A stretch of 64,000 nt of DNA. It comes from Polluticaenibacter yanchengensis. Lineage in GTDB: Bacteria > Bacteroidota > Bacteroidia > Chitinophagales > Chitinophagaceae. Positions 44,744-53,745 of the stretch are shown here, piece by piece; position 1 is the first letter of the stretch; the number at the start of each line of letters is the position of its first letter. The stretch spans positions 172,339 through 236,338 of the forward strand of contig JAQGEF010000006.1 in the NCBI GenBank assembly GCA_027854065.1, given 5' to 3'. Under the pieces are notes generated by a model that saw only the letters and a list, made by a program, of their open reading frames with translations, made no database searches and was not told where the DNA came from. A program made the translations under genes and the position numbers.

Positions 44744-45466
44744 TTAAATTGATCGTAATGCCCCGTCAATATATAATGGCAATACGTTTGCCACATCCGG
44801 GGTCATACAAAACTCCATATCGTCGCGAAGACCGTAATTGCTCAGGCGTTTGTAGTGCGTGGCATCTTTCAGCAGTCCCCAGATATCGTCCTTATTAGTT
44901 CTGTAAAGATTAGCGGCGAAAAATGAAGAATCGCACTGGATATCAAAGAAATCTTTCACCCGGTCCACCACCGCACCGGCAAATAAAGTATCTTCCATAT
45001 TCACCCTGTCTTTCCATGCGCTGCAAGCCAGCAGCACATTTTTACCGCTGCGCAATATATGGTCGCATACAGCGCTCAGGTTAGGAAAGGAGCCGGTAAC
45101 TACTTCACTGGCACCGTTTTTCAGTGCCATATGCAGTTGACGGGTACCGTTGGTCGTTGTCAGTACTAACACTTTGCCATATATAAAATCTTTTCCGTAC
45201 TCTTTTGGAGAGTTCCCATATTGCAATCCGTCAGCAACCTTACCATCCCTTTCGCCTGCAGTAATAGCGCCCAGTTCGGTACCAATTTCTATAGCGCCTC
45301 TTACACTATCAGTAGGTATGATCTTTTCCGCACCATTATACAATGCTGATGCAATGGTACTGGTAGCTCTAAACACATCTATTATAACAACTATTGTATT
45401 GCTTAAATCGTACAAATGCAGTAACGAAGGTGATAAACTGGTATTCAAAGTCGGTTTTACACTCAT
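44744..45466 (-). CDS. comB: 2-phosphosulfolactate phosphatase-like protein
   Basis: The 240-residue protein matches ComB: VVIIDVFRATSTIASALYNGAEKIIPT, GERDGKVADGLQYGNSP, LTTTNGTRQLHMAL, LLACSAWKDRVNMEDTLFAGAVV. In methanogens it makes sulfolactate for coenzyme M. In Bacteroidota a link to sulfonate or sulfonolipid synthesis is possible but not shown here. I chose the ATG at 45466 (MSVKPTLNTS); the frame extends 24 codons upstream into unlike sequence. Confidence 0.85.
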   Translation of the reverse strand: MSVKPTLNTSLSPSLLHLYDLSNTIVVIIDVFRATSTIASALYNGAEKIIPTDSVRGAIEIGTELGAITAGERDGKVADGLQYGNSPKEYGKDFIYGKVLVLTTTNGTRQLHMALKNGASEVVTGSFPNLSAVCDHILRSGKNVLLACSAWKDRVNMEDTLFAGAVVDRVKDFFDIQCDSSFFAANLYRTNKDDIWGLLKDATHYKRLSNYGLRDDMEFCMTPDVANVLPLYIDGALRSI

Positions 45467-45554
45467 GGAATGCTTTTTATGCTTAATGCTGCAAAGATGC
45501 AAAATTCCTCTTTTTTTTACCGTAAAACTTATAAACAACTGATTATAGTGTCTT

Positions 45555-45670
45555 TTTTATTGGGGCTATTAGCATTTGTAATTCTATAGAACATTGGTTC
45601 CGGCTGCTTTGGGCTCGCTACCGCTCGGTACTCGTTCCTCGTACTAAACCCGCCGCATCCGGCAGCCATT
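45555..45670 (+). repeat. Dispersed GC-rich hairpin element, copy 5
   Basis: TTTATTGGGGCTATTAGC, TCCGGCTGCTTTGGGCTC, inner hairpin GTAC (45628-45631) / GTAC (45641-45644), end CCGCATCCGGCAGCC. The inner stem is the A-T version, like copy 3. It lies on the plus strand between two minus-strand genes, upstream of comB. Confidence 0.78.
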
Positions 45671-45841
45671 CGCCTTAAGCCCTGGTATCAACTTTTCAGT
45701 ATAGTAATCATCTCATCAAAACTGATGCATGACCGGTTTGACACAGGTAACGTTTAAAATTTGCATTAAGTTGAGAGCGTTCTTCTTTGTTCCGTAAAAA
45801 GCTTGATGCCAATAAAAAATGTTGATGTCTTAGTAAAACAA

Positions 45842-45879
45842 AAGCTGCATACCTGTCATTTATGATAAGTATGCAGCTT
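45842..45879 (-). terminator. Terminator after fabF
   Basis: AAGCTGCATAC / GTATGCAGCTT, followed on the minus strand by TTTTGTTTTAC. The 170 bases between it and repeat copy 5 show nothing clear. Confidence 0.8.
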
Positions 45880-45895
45880 AATAACTATAACAGGT

Positions 45896-47134
45896 CTATG
45901 CCTTTTTGAATAATACGGTAGAATTATGGCCACCAAAACCAAAAGCATTGCTCATCGCATATTTGACCTCGGTTTCTAAAGCATCTTTTAAAACGATATT
46001 CATCTCAGCAGGAATTTTCGGGTCTAATTCCTCTACATTAATAGTAGGAGGGATCAGGTTATGCATGGTTGCTTTAATAGAAGCAATGGCCTCAATAGCA
46101 CCTGCAGCACCTAATAAATGACCGGTCATGGATTTAGTTGCACCAAGGTACAATTTGCTCAGATCAGGGAATGTTTTTGCTACAGCGTTTAACTCCGCTA
46201 TATCACCTACTGGTGTAGAAGTGGCGTGTAAATTGAGATAGTTTAATTCTGCAGGGTTAATGCCGCCTTCTTCCAGGGTTTGTTTCATGGCCATAGAAGC
46301 ACCAATCCCTTCCGGGTGTGGGGATGTCATATGATAAGCGTCGGCTGTCATAGATGCGCCAATCATTTCGGCATAGATTTTAGCGCCCCTCTGTACCGCA
46401 TGGTCATAATCCTCCAGGATAATAGCGCCGGCGCCTTCACCCATTACAAAACCGTCCCTGTTGATATCGAACGGGCGGCTTGCTGTAGCCGGGTCATCGT
46501 TGCGGGTACTCATCGCTTTTAAAGCAGAAAAACCACCAATTGATGCTTGTGTGATCGGTGCTTCTGATCCGCCGGTAACGATCACTTTTGCCTTGCCTAA
46601 GCGGATGTAGTTAAATGCATCCATTAAGGCTGTATTAGCGGTGGCACAGGCAGATACCGTACAATAATTAATGCCCTGGAAGCCGAATTTCATAGATATC
46701 ATTCCCGCTGCCAGGTTTACAATTAACTTAGGAATGAAGAACGGGCTGAACCTTGGATTATAATCTCCTTTTACAAAAGATTCTACTTCAGATTCGAAGG
46801 TTTCCATTCCTCCCTGGCCAACGCCCCAGATGACCCCTATATCAAAAGGATTCTCTTTGGCAATATCTATACCTGCATCCTGCACGGCTTCTGTAGCGGC
46901 ATATAACGCATATTGTGTAAACAAATCGCTGCGCTTAATTTCGTTCCGGTCCAGATGTTTCTCCGGTTCGAAGCTTTTTAATTCGCAGGCTAATTTTGTT
47001 TTAAACTTATCTGTGTTAAACCTTGTAATAAGCCCGGCACCAGATGTACCATTCACTAAATTATCCCAATAGGTATCAATAGTATTGCCTAATGGTGACA
47101 CTACTCCCAACCCTGTTACAACAACTCTTTTCAT
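45896..47134 (-). CDS. fabF: Beta-ketoacyl-ACP synthase II
   Basis: FabF elongates acyl-ACP in fatty-acid synthesis. The 412-residue protein opens RRVVVTGLG-like (KRVVVTGLGVVSPLG), has the catalytic Cys in VSACATANTAL (about 163), and the His residues in LHATSTPVGD and GATKSMTGHLLGAAG. It ends NAFGFGGHNSTVLF. It is the downstream neighbour of a TetR regulator, and a copy of the likely TetR operator lies ten bases before its start. No acpP gene is adjacent. Confidence 0.95.
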   Translation of the reverse strand: MKRVVVTGLGVVSPLGNTIDTYWDNLVNGTSGAGLITRFNTDKFKTKLACELKSFEPEKHLDRNEIKRSDLFTQYALYAATEAVQDAGIDIAKENPFDIGVIWGVGQGGMETFESEVESFVKGDYNPRFSPFFIPKLIVNLAAGMISMKFGFQGINYCTVSACATANTALMDAFNYIRLGKAKVIVTGGSEAPITQASIGGFSALKAMSTRNDDPATASRPFDINRDGFVMGEGAGAIILEDYDHAVQRGAKIYAEMIGASMTADAYHMTSPHPEGIGASMAMKQTLEEGGINPAELNYLNLHATSTPVGDIAELNAVAKTFPDLSKLYLGATKSMTGHLLGAAGAIEAIASIKATMHNLIPPTINVEELDPKIPAEMNIVLKDALETEVKYAMSNAFGFGGHNSTVLFKKA

Positions 47135-47143
47135 AATATTTAC

Positions 47144-47163
47144 AATATACCAGGCGGTATATT
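47144..47163 (-). promoter_or_regulatory. Palindromic operator before fabF
   Basis: AATATACC-AGGC-GGTATATT, a perfect 8+8 palindrome around four bases. Its arms are identical to those of the site before the tetR gene (47784-47803). It ends next to the tetR stop codon and ten bases before the fabF start. Confidence 0.8.
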
Positions 47164-47759
47164 TACTTCTTTAAAATTTGTGATTTTATAATGTGATTTA
47201 ACTGATCTATTGCAGTTTGCATGTGTTTATTGCTGTTATAGGTTTTAGCCAGTAATACACCTCCCTCAATGATCATTACAAACAGTGCTGCTGTTTGTTT
47301 GGTATCCAAGTCTTTAGAAAAAGTTTTCGCCTTTACACCTGCGTCTAAAACAGAAGCAATGGTATTAATCCAGCTTGTAAAACTGTCTTTTACAGTTTTT
47401 TTAAGGTATTCGGCGGCATCGTCTGCCTCTACGGCGGCATTTAATAATGGGCATCCTCCTGTTTTCTTAATAGCAGCCCAGTTGCTGGCAAAGAATGTAA
47501 CAATCGCATTCAATTTGTCCAGGGGTGTTTTAACAGATTCGATCGCTTCTTTTAGCGCGGTATTTTGTTGTTTGGCACTATAAGAAAAAGCAGCTTCCGC
47601 CAACTCGTCTTTATTGGTGAAGTTGCCGTAAATACTGCCTTTTGATAATGCGGTAGCTGCGGTAATATCTGCCAATGAAGTATTGGCATATCCATACACA
47701 TTGAATAGTGGGGCTGTCGTTTCTATAATAAACAGCCTGGTGTTGTCTGATTTTGCCAT
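47163..47759 (-). CDS. TetR/AcrR-family regulator
   Basis: The 198-residue protein has the N-terminal helix-turn-helix (about 24-48: TSLADITAATALSKGSIYGNFTNKDEL) and a helical ligand-binding domain with SNWAAIKKTGGCPLLNAAVEADD, typical of the YxaF/LmrA-like branch. Identical palindromes before its own gene and before fabF suggest it represses itself and fabF, perhaps in response to a fatty-acid-like ligand. That is inference from the sites. It precedes fabF on the same strand with 28 bases between. Confidence 0.9.
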   Translation of the reverse strand: MAKSDNTRLFIIETTAPLFNVYGYANTSLADITAATALSKGSIYGNFTNKDELAEAAFSYSAKQQNTALKEAIESVKTPLDKLNAIVTFFASNWAAIKKTGGCPLLNAAVEADDAAEYLKKTVKDSFTSWINTIASVLDAGVKAKTFSKDLDTKQTAALFVMIIEGGVLLAKTYNSNKHMQTAIDQLNHIIKSQILKK

Positions 47760-47772
47760 GATAATCTTTTTG

Positions 47773-47803
47773 CAAAGATATAAAATATACCAAACGGTAT
47801 ATT
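47773..47803 (-). promoter_or_regulatory. Promoter and operator of the tetR gene
   Basis: On the minus strand the -7 box TATCTTTG (47773-47780) lies just after the palindrome AATATACC-AAAC-GGTATATT (47784-47803). The operator fills the space between -33 and -7, the classic place for a repressor. Confidence 0.82.
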
Positions 47804-47847
47804 ATTTTTTTTATTATCCGCTTATCTTACACCAGGCTGCCTGCTTT

Positions 47848-50046
47848 TTAATTGAAAAAACGCTTTAAATAAGCTGTATTGGCGCCGTAATTATATTTAA
47901 CATCTGTCGGTTTTTTAGCGTCACGGCTACGTTCTACCATTAGCCAACCTGTCCAGCCGATTTTGTTCAGGGTTTGTTTTATCTTGCTAAGATCAATTTG
48001 TGGGTCATTTTGAAGCCACACACTGTCCTTGTTGGTACAATGGATCATGCCGATATTGTCCCTGCCTAAAATTTCCAGTTCTTTATATAAGTCTCTGCCA
48101 TTTTTCAAGGGTTCACTAAAGTTGAAATAGCTTTTTATATAAGGAGAGCCGATGTCTTTTAATAAGATCAACTCCTCAGTGGCGTTTAATGAGGTTTCAA
48201 TGTTTACAACAATTCCTTTTTCTTCTGCAATTTTTGCAATTTCAGTTAAACGTTCCACTACTGCTTTTCTTTTGCCGGGTTGCTCCTGTAAATTACAGGC
48301 AACGCCTAAAGGAAGGAAAATATCTCTCACGCCCATTAGTTCCGCAGTTTTAAAAGCATCGTTTACAGATTCTATATAACTTTCACGTTCGCAAAATGAT
48401 TGGGCGTAATAGCCTGTCATGGCGATAGATGCAGGAATGATCTTATTATCCCGGAACGCATTCATGAATTTATCCCTGATGCTATCCGTTAGTAACTGGT
48501 TGCTGAAAGTGATGCGTTTGCCCAATCCGCCCATATCTACTTCCAGTCCATCGGCGCCTAATTCTTTTGCCAATGCCACTGCACTTAATTTCTGACGTTT
48601 CAGGAGCATCAGATCGATCAACCCTATTTTAATTGGTTTACCGGATGTAAGATTATTGAAGGATCTTTCAAAGTCGATATAATTTCTGAATGCATTTTGT
48701 GGCAAGCGTTCTCCTTTATTACCAAATGCATACATTAAGCTATCGGCTTCAATGGTTACTTTGGATTCATCGATTCTGCCATCTGTTGCTTGCATTTTAG
48801 CCGTGTTTAATTTAAAGTGCTTTGCTAAAAAGGCATATAAGGCCTGGCGTTTGTTTTTGCCAAAATCATGTCCTTCGTCAGGCATGTGTACATTTTCTAC
48901 CTGTGATGTGGCATTGTAAAATTTGTAAGTATTTTTTAAGAAAGGAAATTCTACTGTCGGTACTTGCTGGGTCCAGTCTTTGCCGTCACTGATGACTAAT
49001 TGCGGACGTGGGGCTGCCATCGCGGCTATCTCAACGTTATTTGTGCCGCCGCCACATAAATGAACGCCCATGCCGCTTTCGCAAGGGCAGCCGCCACTGT
49101 GGTAACTGGACATCATGACGACGGGAACGCTTAATGTGATCCTGTTATCCAAAGCGGTTCCCAGCATGGTTTGACTGCCACCACCGGAGCCACCGGAAAT
49201 TGCTACGCGACTAGGGTCTGCTTCTTTTAATGAAAGCATATAATCTAAAAAGCGGATGCCGCTAAGTGTCTGTACGGTATTGGCCAGGGCGCGCCGGTGA
49301 TCTTCGGTTTTAAACTGTAGTAAAGATTCTCCCCAGGCAAACAGGTCATAGCTAACCACCAGGCAACCCATTCTTGCCATTGTGGCAAAGCGGTATTGCG
49401 CATCATCACGATACCGGTGCTTCGCCCAATGTCCATCAGGACTTAAGACAACAGGTAATTTGCCTTTTATACCAATTGGTTTGTAAACTGAACCGGCAAT
49501 GTATAAGCCGGGAAAAATCTCCAGGGCAATATTTTCTACACTGTAGCCATTGTACTGGCGTTTGTTTACCAAAATAGGCTTGGAATTGCCGGTGACCGGT
49601 AATGGGTTCAAACGTAATGCCGTCAGCATTTCTGTTTTCATGCTGTCTTTACGTTTTTCCCAGGCTTCCTTGTTGTTATACAGTGTAGATAAATAGTCGA
49701 GTTGGCGCTTGCCTTCTTCGGGTGTTTTCAGGTGGTATTCAAAGTTTTTTATCTTATATTTTCCTTCTCCCGATTTTGTAAATGTCAGATCCTGCGATGC
49801 CAGTACGTTTTGCAATGTCTGCTCTACATTATCCATCCTAAAACGCCATTCTGCATAAGTAACGGTTCTGTCTTTTATCAGAGATTCCGGGTAGCTTAGT
49901 TTTATTCCAAAGCGGGTTTCGATTGTTTTTAGCACCTCTGCCAGCGGTTCTGCAAATTTTGTATCCGCATTGCCTTGTGATGATGCTACCTGTATCGTCA
50001 GCGCAAGACAGGCTATTCCTGATTTTATAATTTTTCCAAATGACAT
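47848..50046 (-). CDS. Secreted three-domain fusion: STN, acetyl-xylan-esterase-like hydrolase, sugar isomerase TIM barrel
   Basis: The 732-residue protein begins with a signal peptide (1-24). Residues about 30-106 resemble an STN/FecR-C (DUF4974-like) module (LAEVLKTIETRFGIKLSY...VEQTLQNVLASQDLTF). Residues about 110-430 are an alpha/beta hydrolase with nucleophile elbow ISGGSGGGSQ and final His in DEGHDFG, like acetyl-xylan esterases. Residues about 445-732 are a xylose-isomerase-like TIM barrel (LGADGLEVDMGGLG, VVNIETSLN, WLMVERSRD). The three modules are normally separate proteins. Substrate unknown; a sugar ester is likely. Confidence 0.8.
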   Translation of the reverse strand: MSFGKIIKSGIACLALTIQVASSQGNADTKFAEPLAEVLKTIETRFGIKLSYPESLIKDRTVTYAEWRFRMDNVEQTLQNVLASQDLTFTKSGEGKYKIKNFEYHLKTPEEGKRQLDYLSTLYNNKEAWEKRKDSMKTEMLTALRLNPLPVTGNSKPILVNKRQYNGYSVENIALEIFPGLYIAGSVYKPIGIKGKLPVVLSPDGHWAKHRYRDDAQYRFATMARMGCLVVSYDLFAWGESLLQFKTEDHRRALANTVQTLSGIRFLDYMLSLKEADPSRVAISGGSGGGSQTMLGTALDNRITLSVPVVMMSSYHSGGCPCESGMGVHLCGGGTNNVEIAAMAAPRPQLVISDGKDWTQQVPTVEFPFLKNTYKFYNATSQVENVHMPDEGHDFGKNKRQALYAFLAKHFKLNTAKMQATDGRIDESKVTIEADSLMYAFGNKGERLPQNAFRNYIDFERSFNNLTSGKPIKIGLIDLMLLKRQKLSAVALAKELGADGLEVDMGGLGKRITFSNQLLTDSIRDKFMNAFRDNKIIPASIAMTGYYAQSFCERESYIESVNDAFKTAELMGVRDIFLPLGVACNLQEQPGKRKAVVERLTEIAKIAEEKGIVVNIETSLNATEELILLKDIGSPYIKSYFNFSEPLKNGRDLYKELEILGRDNIGMIHCTNKDSVWLQNDPQIDLSKIKQTLNKIGWTGWLMVERSRDAKKPTDVKYNYGANTAYLKRFFN

Positions 50047-50271
50047 GACACAAATATACTTTCAAAACCATTCTGTACTGTCCTATAGGAAAGGCGTTGG
50101 GAGTAATTTAAACGGAAGCTGTTATTATTGTAAAGGTTGTTCCTGAACTGTTTCCTTGTACCGGAGAACTCTGAAGCATCGCTCAAGATCCCTGCTTTTG
50201 ATTTTTTTAACAATTCGGAATTAAACTATCTGCTCCATTTAAAATCTCAGTTTTTATAAAAGAAGTGCAGT

Positions 50272-50973
50272 ATGAAAAAAGGAATATTATTGGCATTATT
50301 TATTAGTGCGGGTTTTTCTGCATTAATGGCACAAAGCAATAAAAACAGGGGCCGTATCCCGGTGTATAAAACGCCTTCTAACAGTAGTAGTGTGAATAAC
50401 AGCTACCAGAGGGGACAGGTGCCGCAAAGGACAATTCGCTATAATAGTTTTGAGCCTTCTGTGAATATCAGTATCGGTTATGGATTGCCAAGTGTGGATG
50501 AAAAACGGATGGCGGATTTTTTTGGTGCCAACCGTGGTAATGCCAGCCAGAACGGTACATGGATGGGGTCAATAGATTACCGCTTTAGCAGAAGTACGAG
50601 TTTGGGGGTAATGGTAACGCACAGTAATGTTTCCGCACCATATTATATAAATAGCGGGGCTAATTATGGTGATGCTTATGTAAACGGCCAGCAGAAGAAT
50701 ACGGCGGTAATGATTAATATGGTTAATTATTTTGGCAATACTAATGGGGCTGTTAATCCTTACCTGCGTACGGCCGCCGGTGTAAATATCTGGGACCAGA
50801 CTTACACGGAAGTGGCAAATGGAAAACCAATGGATTATGTAACAGAACCAGGAAAGTTTGCCTACCAGGCCAGCCTGGGTGCCCAAATTAAACTGAGTAA
50901 AAACGCTGGCTTGTTTCTGGAGGCAGGTTATGGGAAATATATTGCTGCCGGTGGATTAACATTTAGTTTTTAG
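50272..50973 (+). CDS. Outer-membrane beta-barrel protein of unknown function
   Basis: The 233-residue protein has a signal peptide (1-20, ending LMAQS), a polar Ser/Asn/Gln-rich segment (about 21-60) and alternating beta-strand sequence (SVNISIGYGLP, TWMGSIDYRFSRSTSLGVMVT, GLFLEAGYGKY). It ends in aromatic Phe (LTFSF), typical of small eight-stranded barrels. No specific function can be read. The 225 bases before it hold no gene; the 155 after it hold only a terminator. Confidence 0.75.
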   Translation: MKKGILLALFISAGFSALMAQSNKNRGRIPVYKTPSNSSSVNNSYQRGQVPQRTIRYNSFEPSVNISIGYGLPSVDEKRMADFFGANRGNASQNGTWMGSIDYRFSRSTSLGVMVTHSNVSAPYYINSGANYGDAYVNGQQKNTAVMINMVNYFGNTNGAVNPYLRTAAGVNIWDQTYTEVANGKPMDYVTEPGKFAYQASLGAQIKLSKNAGLFLEAGYGKYIAAGGLTFSF

Positions 50974-51128
50974 GAATTTTGATGAAGGAGTGAATGGCTG
51001 AGCAGGCAATATGCGGTACAAGGGAGTGACACAACGATGCTTAATAGCAGGATTCAGATGATTCAATAAAAGAAAAAAGTTTAACTGATGTACTGCCTCT
51101 CACAATGGGTATATAGAATGATGATCAT

Positions 51129-51161
51129 AAAAAAAAGCAAGCTCAAAGCTTGCTTTTTTTT
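51129..51161. terminator. Bidirectional terminator between convergent genes
   Basis: AAAAAAAAGCAAGCT / AGCTTGCTTTTTTTT; it serves the barrel protein gene on the plus strand and overlaps the moxR stop on the minus strand. Confidence 0.9.
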
Positions 51162-52158
51162 ATGGTGTTTTTATTGTTTTAAGTATTTCCTGTACAATGC
51201 GTTCGCTGGTAATATCTTCCGCTTCTGCTTCGTAAGTAACGCCTATCCTGTGACGTAATACATCCGGTGCTATTTGTTTTACATCATCCGGAATTACAAA
51301 CGCGCGGTTGTTTAGTAAGGCAAGCGCACGCGCGGCACGGGATAAATTGATGGTGGCACGTGGTGAACCACCATATTTAATGTAATTGCCCCAATTGCCT
51401 AATCCGTAATCCTGTGGAAAGCGGGTGGCAAATACAATATCTAATATATAGCGTTCGATTTTTTCGTCCATATAAACCTGCTGACAGAGTTTGCGGGCCT
51501 TTATGATATCTTCGGCTGTGGCTACCGCTGTCAATTGTTGTTTATCTGCACCGGAAATATTATCACGAACAATGCGTAATTCTTCTTCTTTGGTTGGATA
51601 ATCTACCATTACTTTCAACATAAAGCGGTCTTGCTGTGCCTCGGGCAGGGGATAGGTTCCTTCCTGTTCCAAAGGATTTTGAGTGGCTAATACCAGGAAT
51701 GGGTCTTCCAGTTTGTAAGTGGTATCGCCTAATGTTACCTGCTTTTCCTGCATGGCTTCCAGTAAAGCACTTTGTACTTTTGCCGGGGCCCTGTTTATTT
51801 CATCTGCCAGGATAAAGTTGGCGAAAATAGGGCCTTTGCGTACGACAAATTCACCTTTTTGCTGGTTGTATATCAATGTGCCGACTACGTCCGCAGGTAA
51901 TAAGTCCGGTGTGAACTGAATACGGCTAAAACTGAGTCTTATGGTATCTGCTAATGAACGGATGGTGAAAGTTTTTGCAAGGCCGGGAACTCCCTCCAGT
52001 AACACATGTCCGTTGCATAATAAGCCTATCAGTAAGCGGTCCACCATATTTGACTGACCTACAATAACCCGTTGTAATTGCTGTTTTATATTTTTTATAA
52101 TAGCGCTTTGCGTTTCTATCTGTTGTTGTAAATCCTGTAATTCCTGTGCGGTTTGCAT
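51160..52158 (-). CDS. MoxR-family AAA+ ATPase
   Basis: The 332-residue chaperone-like ATPase has Walker A GVPGLAKT, Walker B ILADEINRAP, sensor 1 in LVLATQNPLEQEGTYPLPEAQQDRF, and the lid domain SPRATINLSRAARALAL. MoxR proteins work with VWA proteins such as BatA. Here it stands alone, with no DUF58 or bat gene downstream in its direction, so its partner may be the batA pair at 4332 or lie elsewhere. Confidence 0.92.
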   Translation of the reverse strand: MQTAQELQDLQQQIETQSAIIKNIKQQLQRVIVGQSNMVDRLLIGLLCNGHVLLEGVPGLAKTFTIRSLADTIRLSFSRIQFTPDLLPADVVGTLIYNQQKGEFVVRKGPIFANFILADEINRAPAKVQSALLEAMQEKQVTLGDTTYKLEDPFLVLATQNPLEQEGTYPLPEAQQDRFMLKVMVDYPTKEEELRIVRDNISGADKQQLTAVATAEDIIKARKLCQQVYMDEKIERYILDIVFATRFPQDYGLGNWGNYIKYGGSPRATINLSRAARALALLNNRAFVIPDDVKQIAPDVLRHRIGVTYEAEAEDITSERIVQEILKTIKTP

Positions 52159-52384
52159 ATTCTCTTAATGATTGTACGTTGCTAATTTAATGGATGAATG
52201 TGTAATATAAACCCGGCGCGTCTAAATATTATAAAAAAAATATGAAATGGTGGTGGTTGGAAATATTTCTTTTATGTGGTTTACTTCCACTAAGCTCAAC
52301 GGTTAGTAGCCAATTCTGAAGTATAAATAAGATGAAAATGATAAAATAAATAAAAAAATATTTGTATTCGTACACACACCTGTA

Positions 52385-52392
52385 TATATTTA
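52385..52392 (+). promoter_or_regulatory. Promoter-like box before small secreted gene, copy A
   Basis: TATATTTA within GTATATATTTA. The same string precedes copy B at 53716-53723, and both genes also share CTAAACCCC just before the start. The rest of 52159-52384 shows no gene. Confidence 0.45.
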
Positions 52393-52420
52393 CAATGTAT
52401 TTTAACTAAACCCCCAATTT

Positions 52421-52744
52421 ATGAAACATCTAAAACTTAGCATGCTATCGCTGTGTATAGCATTGGCTTTATCAGCATTTAGCAATTCCAATCCTGTACC
52501 ATCACCCTCTCCCGGCGATATATTGGATGAACGGACTACGGCTTCCATTTGCGGCCTTGATGGCAACTTTGATATCTGGCATGCTGATGTAGGTGACTTT
52601 TATGTTGGCTGGCGCACTGCCGGATATTACACGGTTAAAACCGGGAATAGTTGTCAACTGATGGTGTGCAGTATCAGGAAGTTTGGCTGGATCAGGACCG
52701 GTGTCAAGAGTGATTATGCGGGGCTGTCCTATCCGTGTTATTAA
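52421..52744 (+). CDS. Small secreted cysteine-containing protein, copy A (intact)
   Basis: The 107-residue protein is not recognised. It has a signal peptide (1-21, ending SAFSN), a Pro/Ser linker (NPVPSPSPGD), the block ILDERTTASICGLDGNFDIW and a C-terminal half with Cys at 78, 83 and 106. With Cys 44 this gives four Cys in the mature part, enough for two disulfides. A near-identical but broken copy lies at 53746. It is followed by a terminator, then by a carboxypeptidase-regulatory-like gene. A secreted effector, toxin or signal peptide is possible but unproven. Confidence 0.75.
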   Translation: MKHLKLSMLSLCIALALSAFSNSNPVPSPSPGDILDERTTASICGLDGNFDIWHADVGDFYVGWRTAGYYTVKTGNSCQLMVCSIRKFGWIRTGVKSDYAGLSYPCY

Positions 52745-52747
52745 GTT

Positions 52748-52801
52748 AAAGAAGAGGCGCTTTTCTATCAATCCATTGCCTCTTCTTTTAAAATTTTTTT
52801 T
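52748..52801 (+). terminator. Terminator after copy A of the small secreted gene
   Basis: AAAGAAGAGGC / GCCTCTTCTTT followed by AAAATTTTTTTT; it may let part of the transcription run on into the next gene at 52828. Confidence 0.75.
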
Positions 52802-52827
52802 GTTGGAAACGGCAATAATATTGAAGT

Positions 52828-53676
52828 ATGAGAAGAATAAGTTTATTTTTTTTAATGTTTTGCTGTTTCAATACTTCTGACGCCAGGAAAATACTAGTTG
52901 TAGATAGCCTGCTTAAACTTCCTATTGCTGATGCTTATATAGAAAACGGGAGGGGAGATATCATTTCTTTTACCAATGATGAAGGTATGGTTACTTTAAG
53001 TAATAATTATTCTTATTCTGAAATCACTATTAAACATGTCGCTTATAAGAGTTGTAAAGTTGACTTGAAATTGTATAAGCGTGATACTGTACTTATGGTG
53101 ACAAAAGCACATGAACTGGAAGGTGTAGAGGTTGTAAAGAATTATTCGGTATTGAGAAAAATGACAATAAAGGGCAGGAAGGCAAACAGGAAAATTGATT
53201 ATTTAATGACATTGCACTTTAGCAGGAATTTATTTTCAGTGGTGGATATTGATACCGGTATTCATAAATACAGGATCAAAAGTATAAAACCGCATTTCAG
53301 CTTTTATGAAAATAGTAGGCATAATAAGGCTAAAGTGTCGGTGACTCTGTACGAATACACTCCAATTGATAGCGATACACTACCTGAATTAATACCGGTT
53401 TCTGAAACGATAACTTTGACGCATGAAGTATTTAGAAAGAACCCCGATTACAAAATCAATTCAAAAATAATAAATAACAGATCCGGAAAAGTATTGGTGC
53501 AGTTCAGGACGATCTTACCGGAAAATTATGCTTCAGGAGGGCACTTCGTTTATTTACAAATGAATATGCATACCAAAGGGCAGAAGACAATTGTAGTGGA
53601 TGAAAGAAAAAATGGATTAATTCTGAAGTTTAATGAAGAAATGATCATGGACATGGAAATAGAGGAGATGGAATAA
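52828..53676 (+). CDS. Carboxypeptidase-regulatory-like secreted protein, copy A
   Basis: The 282-residue protein has a signal peptide (1-19) and an N-terminal carboxypeptidase-D-regulatory-like beta sandwich (about 20-105: ILVVDSLLKLPIADAYIENGRGDIISFTNDEG, ending in the TonB-box-like ELEGVEVVK). A conserved C-terminal domain follows (LRKMTIKGRK, VDIDTGIHKYRIKSIKPHF, NYASGGHFVYLQM). The first part is what normally precedes TonB receptors, but no plug or barrel follows. It is a clear paralogue of the gene at 54062. Function unknown. Confidence 0.75.
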   Translation: MRRISLFFLMFCCFNTSDARKILVVDSLLKLPIADAYIENGRGDIISFTNDEGMVTLSNNYSYSEITIKHVAYKSCKVDLKLYKRDTVLMVTKAHELEGVEVVKNYSVLRKMTIKGRKANRKIDYLMTLHFSRNLFSVVDIDTGIHKYRIKSIKPHFSFYENSRHNKAKVSVTLYEYTPIDSDTLPELIPVSETITLTHEVFRKNPDYKINSKIINNRSGKVLVQFRTILPENYASGGHFVYLQMNMHTKGQKTIVVDERKNGLILKFNEEMIMDMEIEEME

Positions 53677-53715
53677 GGAATACGAAAGATTATGATTGAA
53701 CTGGTAAGTTTGGTA

Positions 53716-53723
53716 TATATTTA
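53716..53723 (+). promoter_or_regulatory. Promoter-like box before small secreted gene, copy B
   Basis: TATATTTA, same as at 52385, 22 bases before the ATG of the broken copy. Confidence 0.4.
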
Positions 53724-53745
53724 AAGAACCTAAACCCCTTGCATT

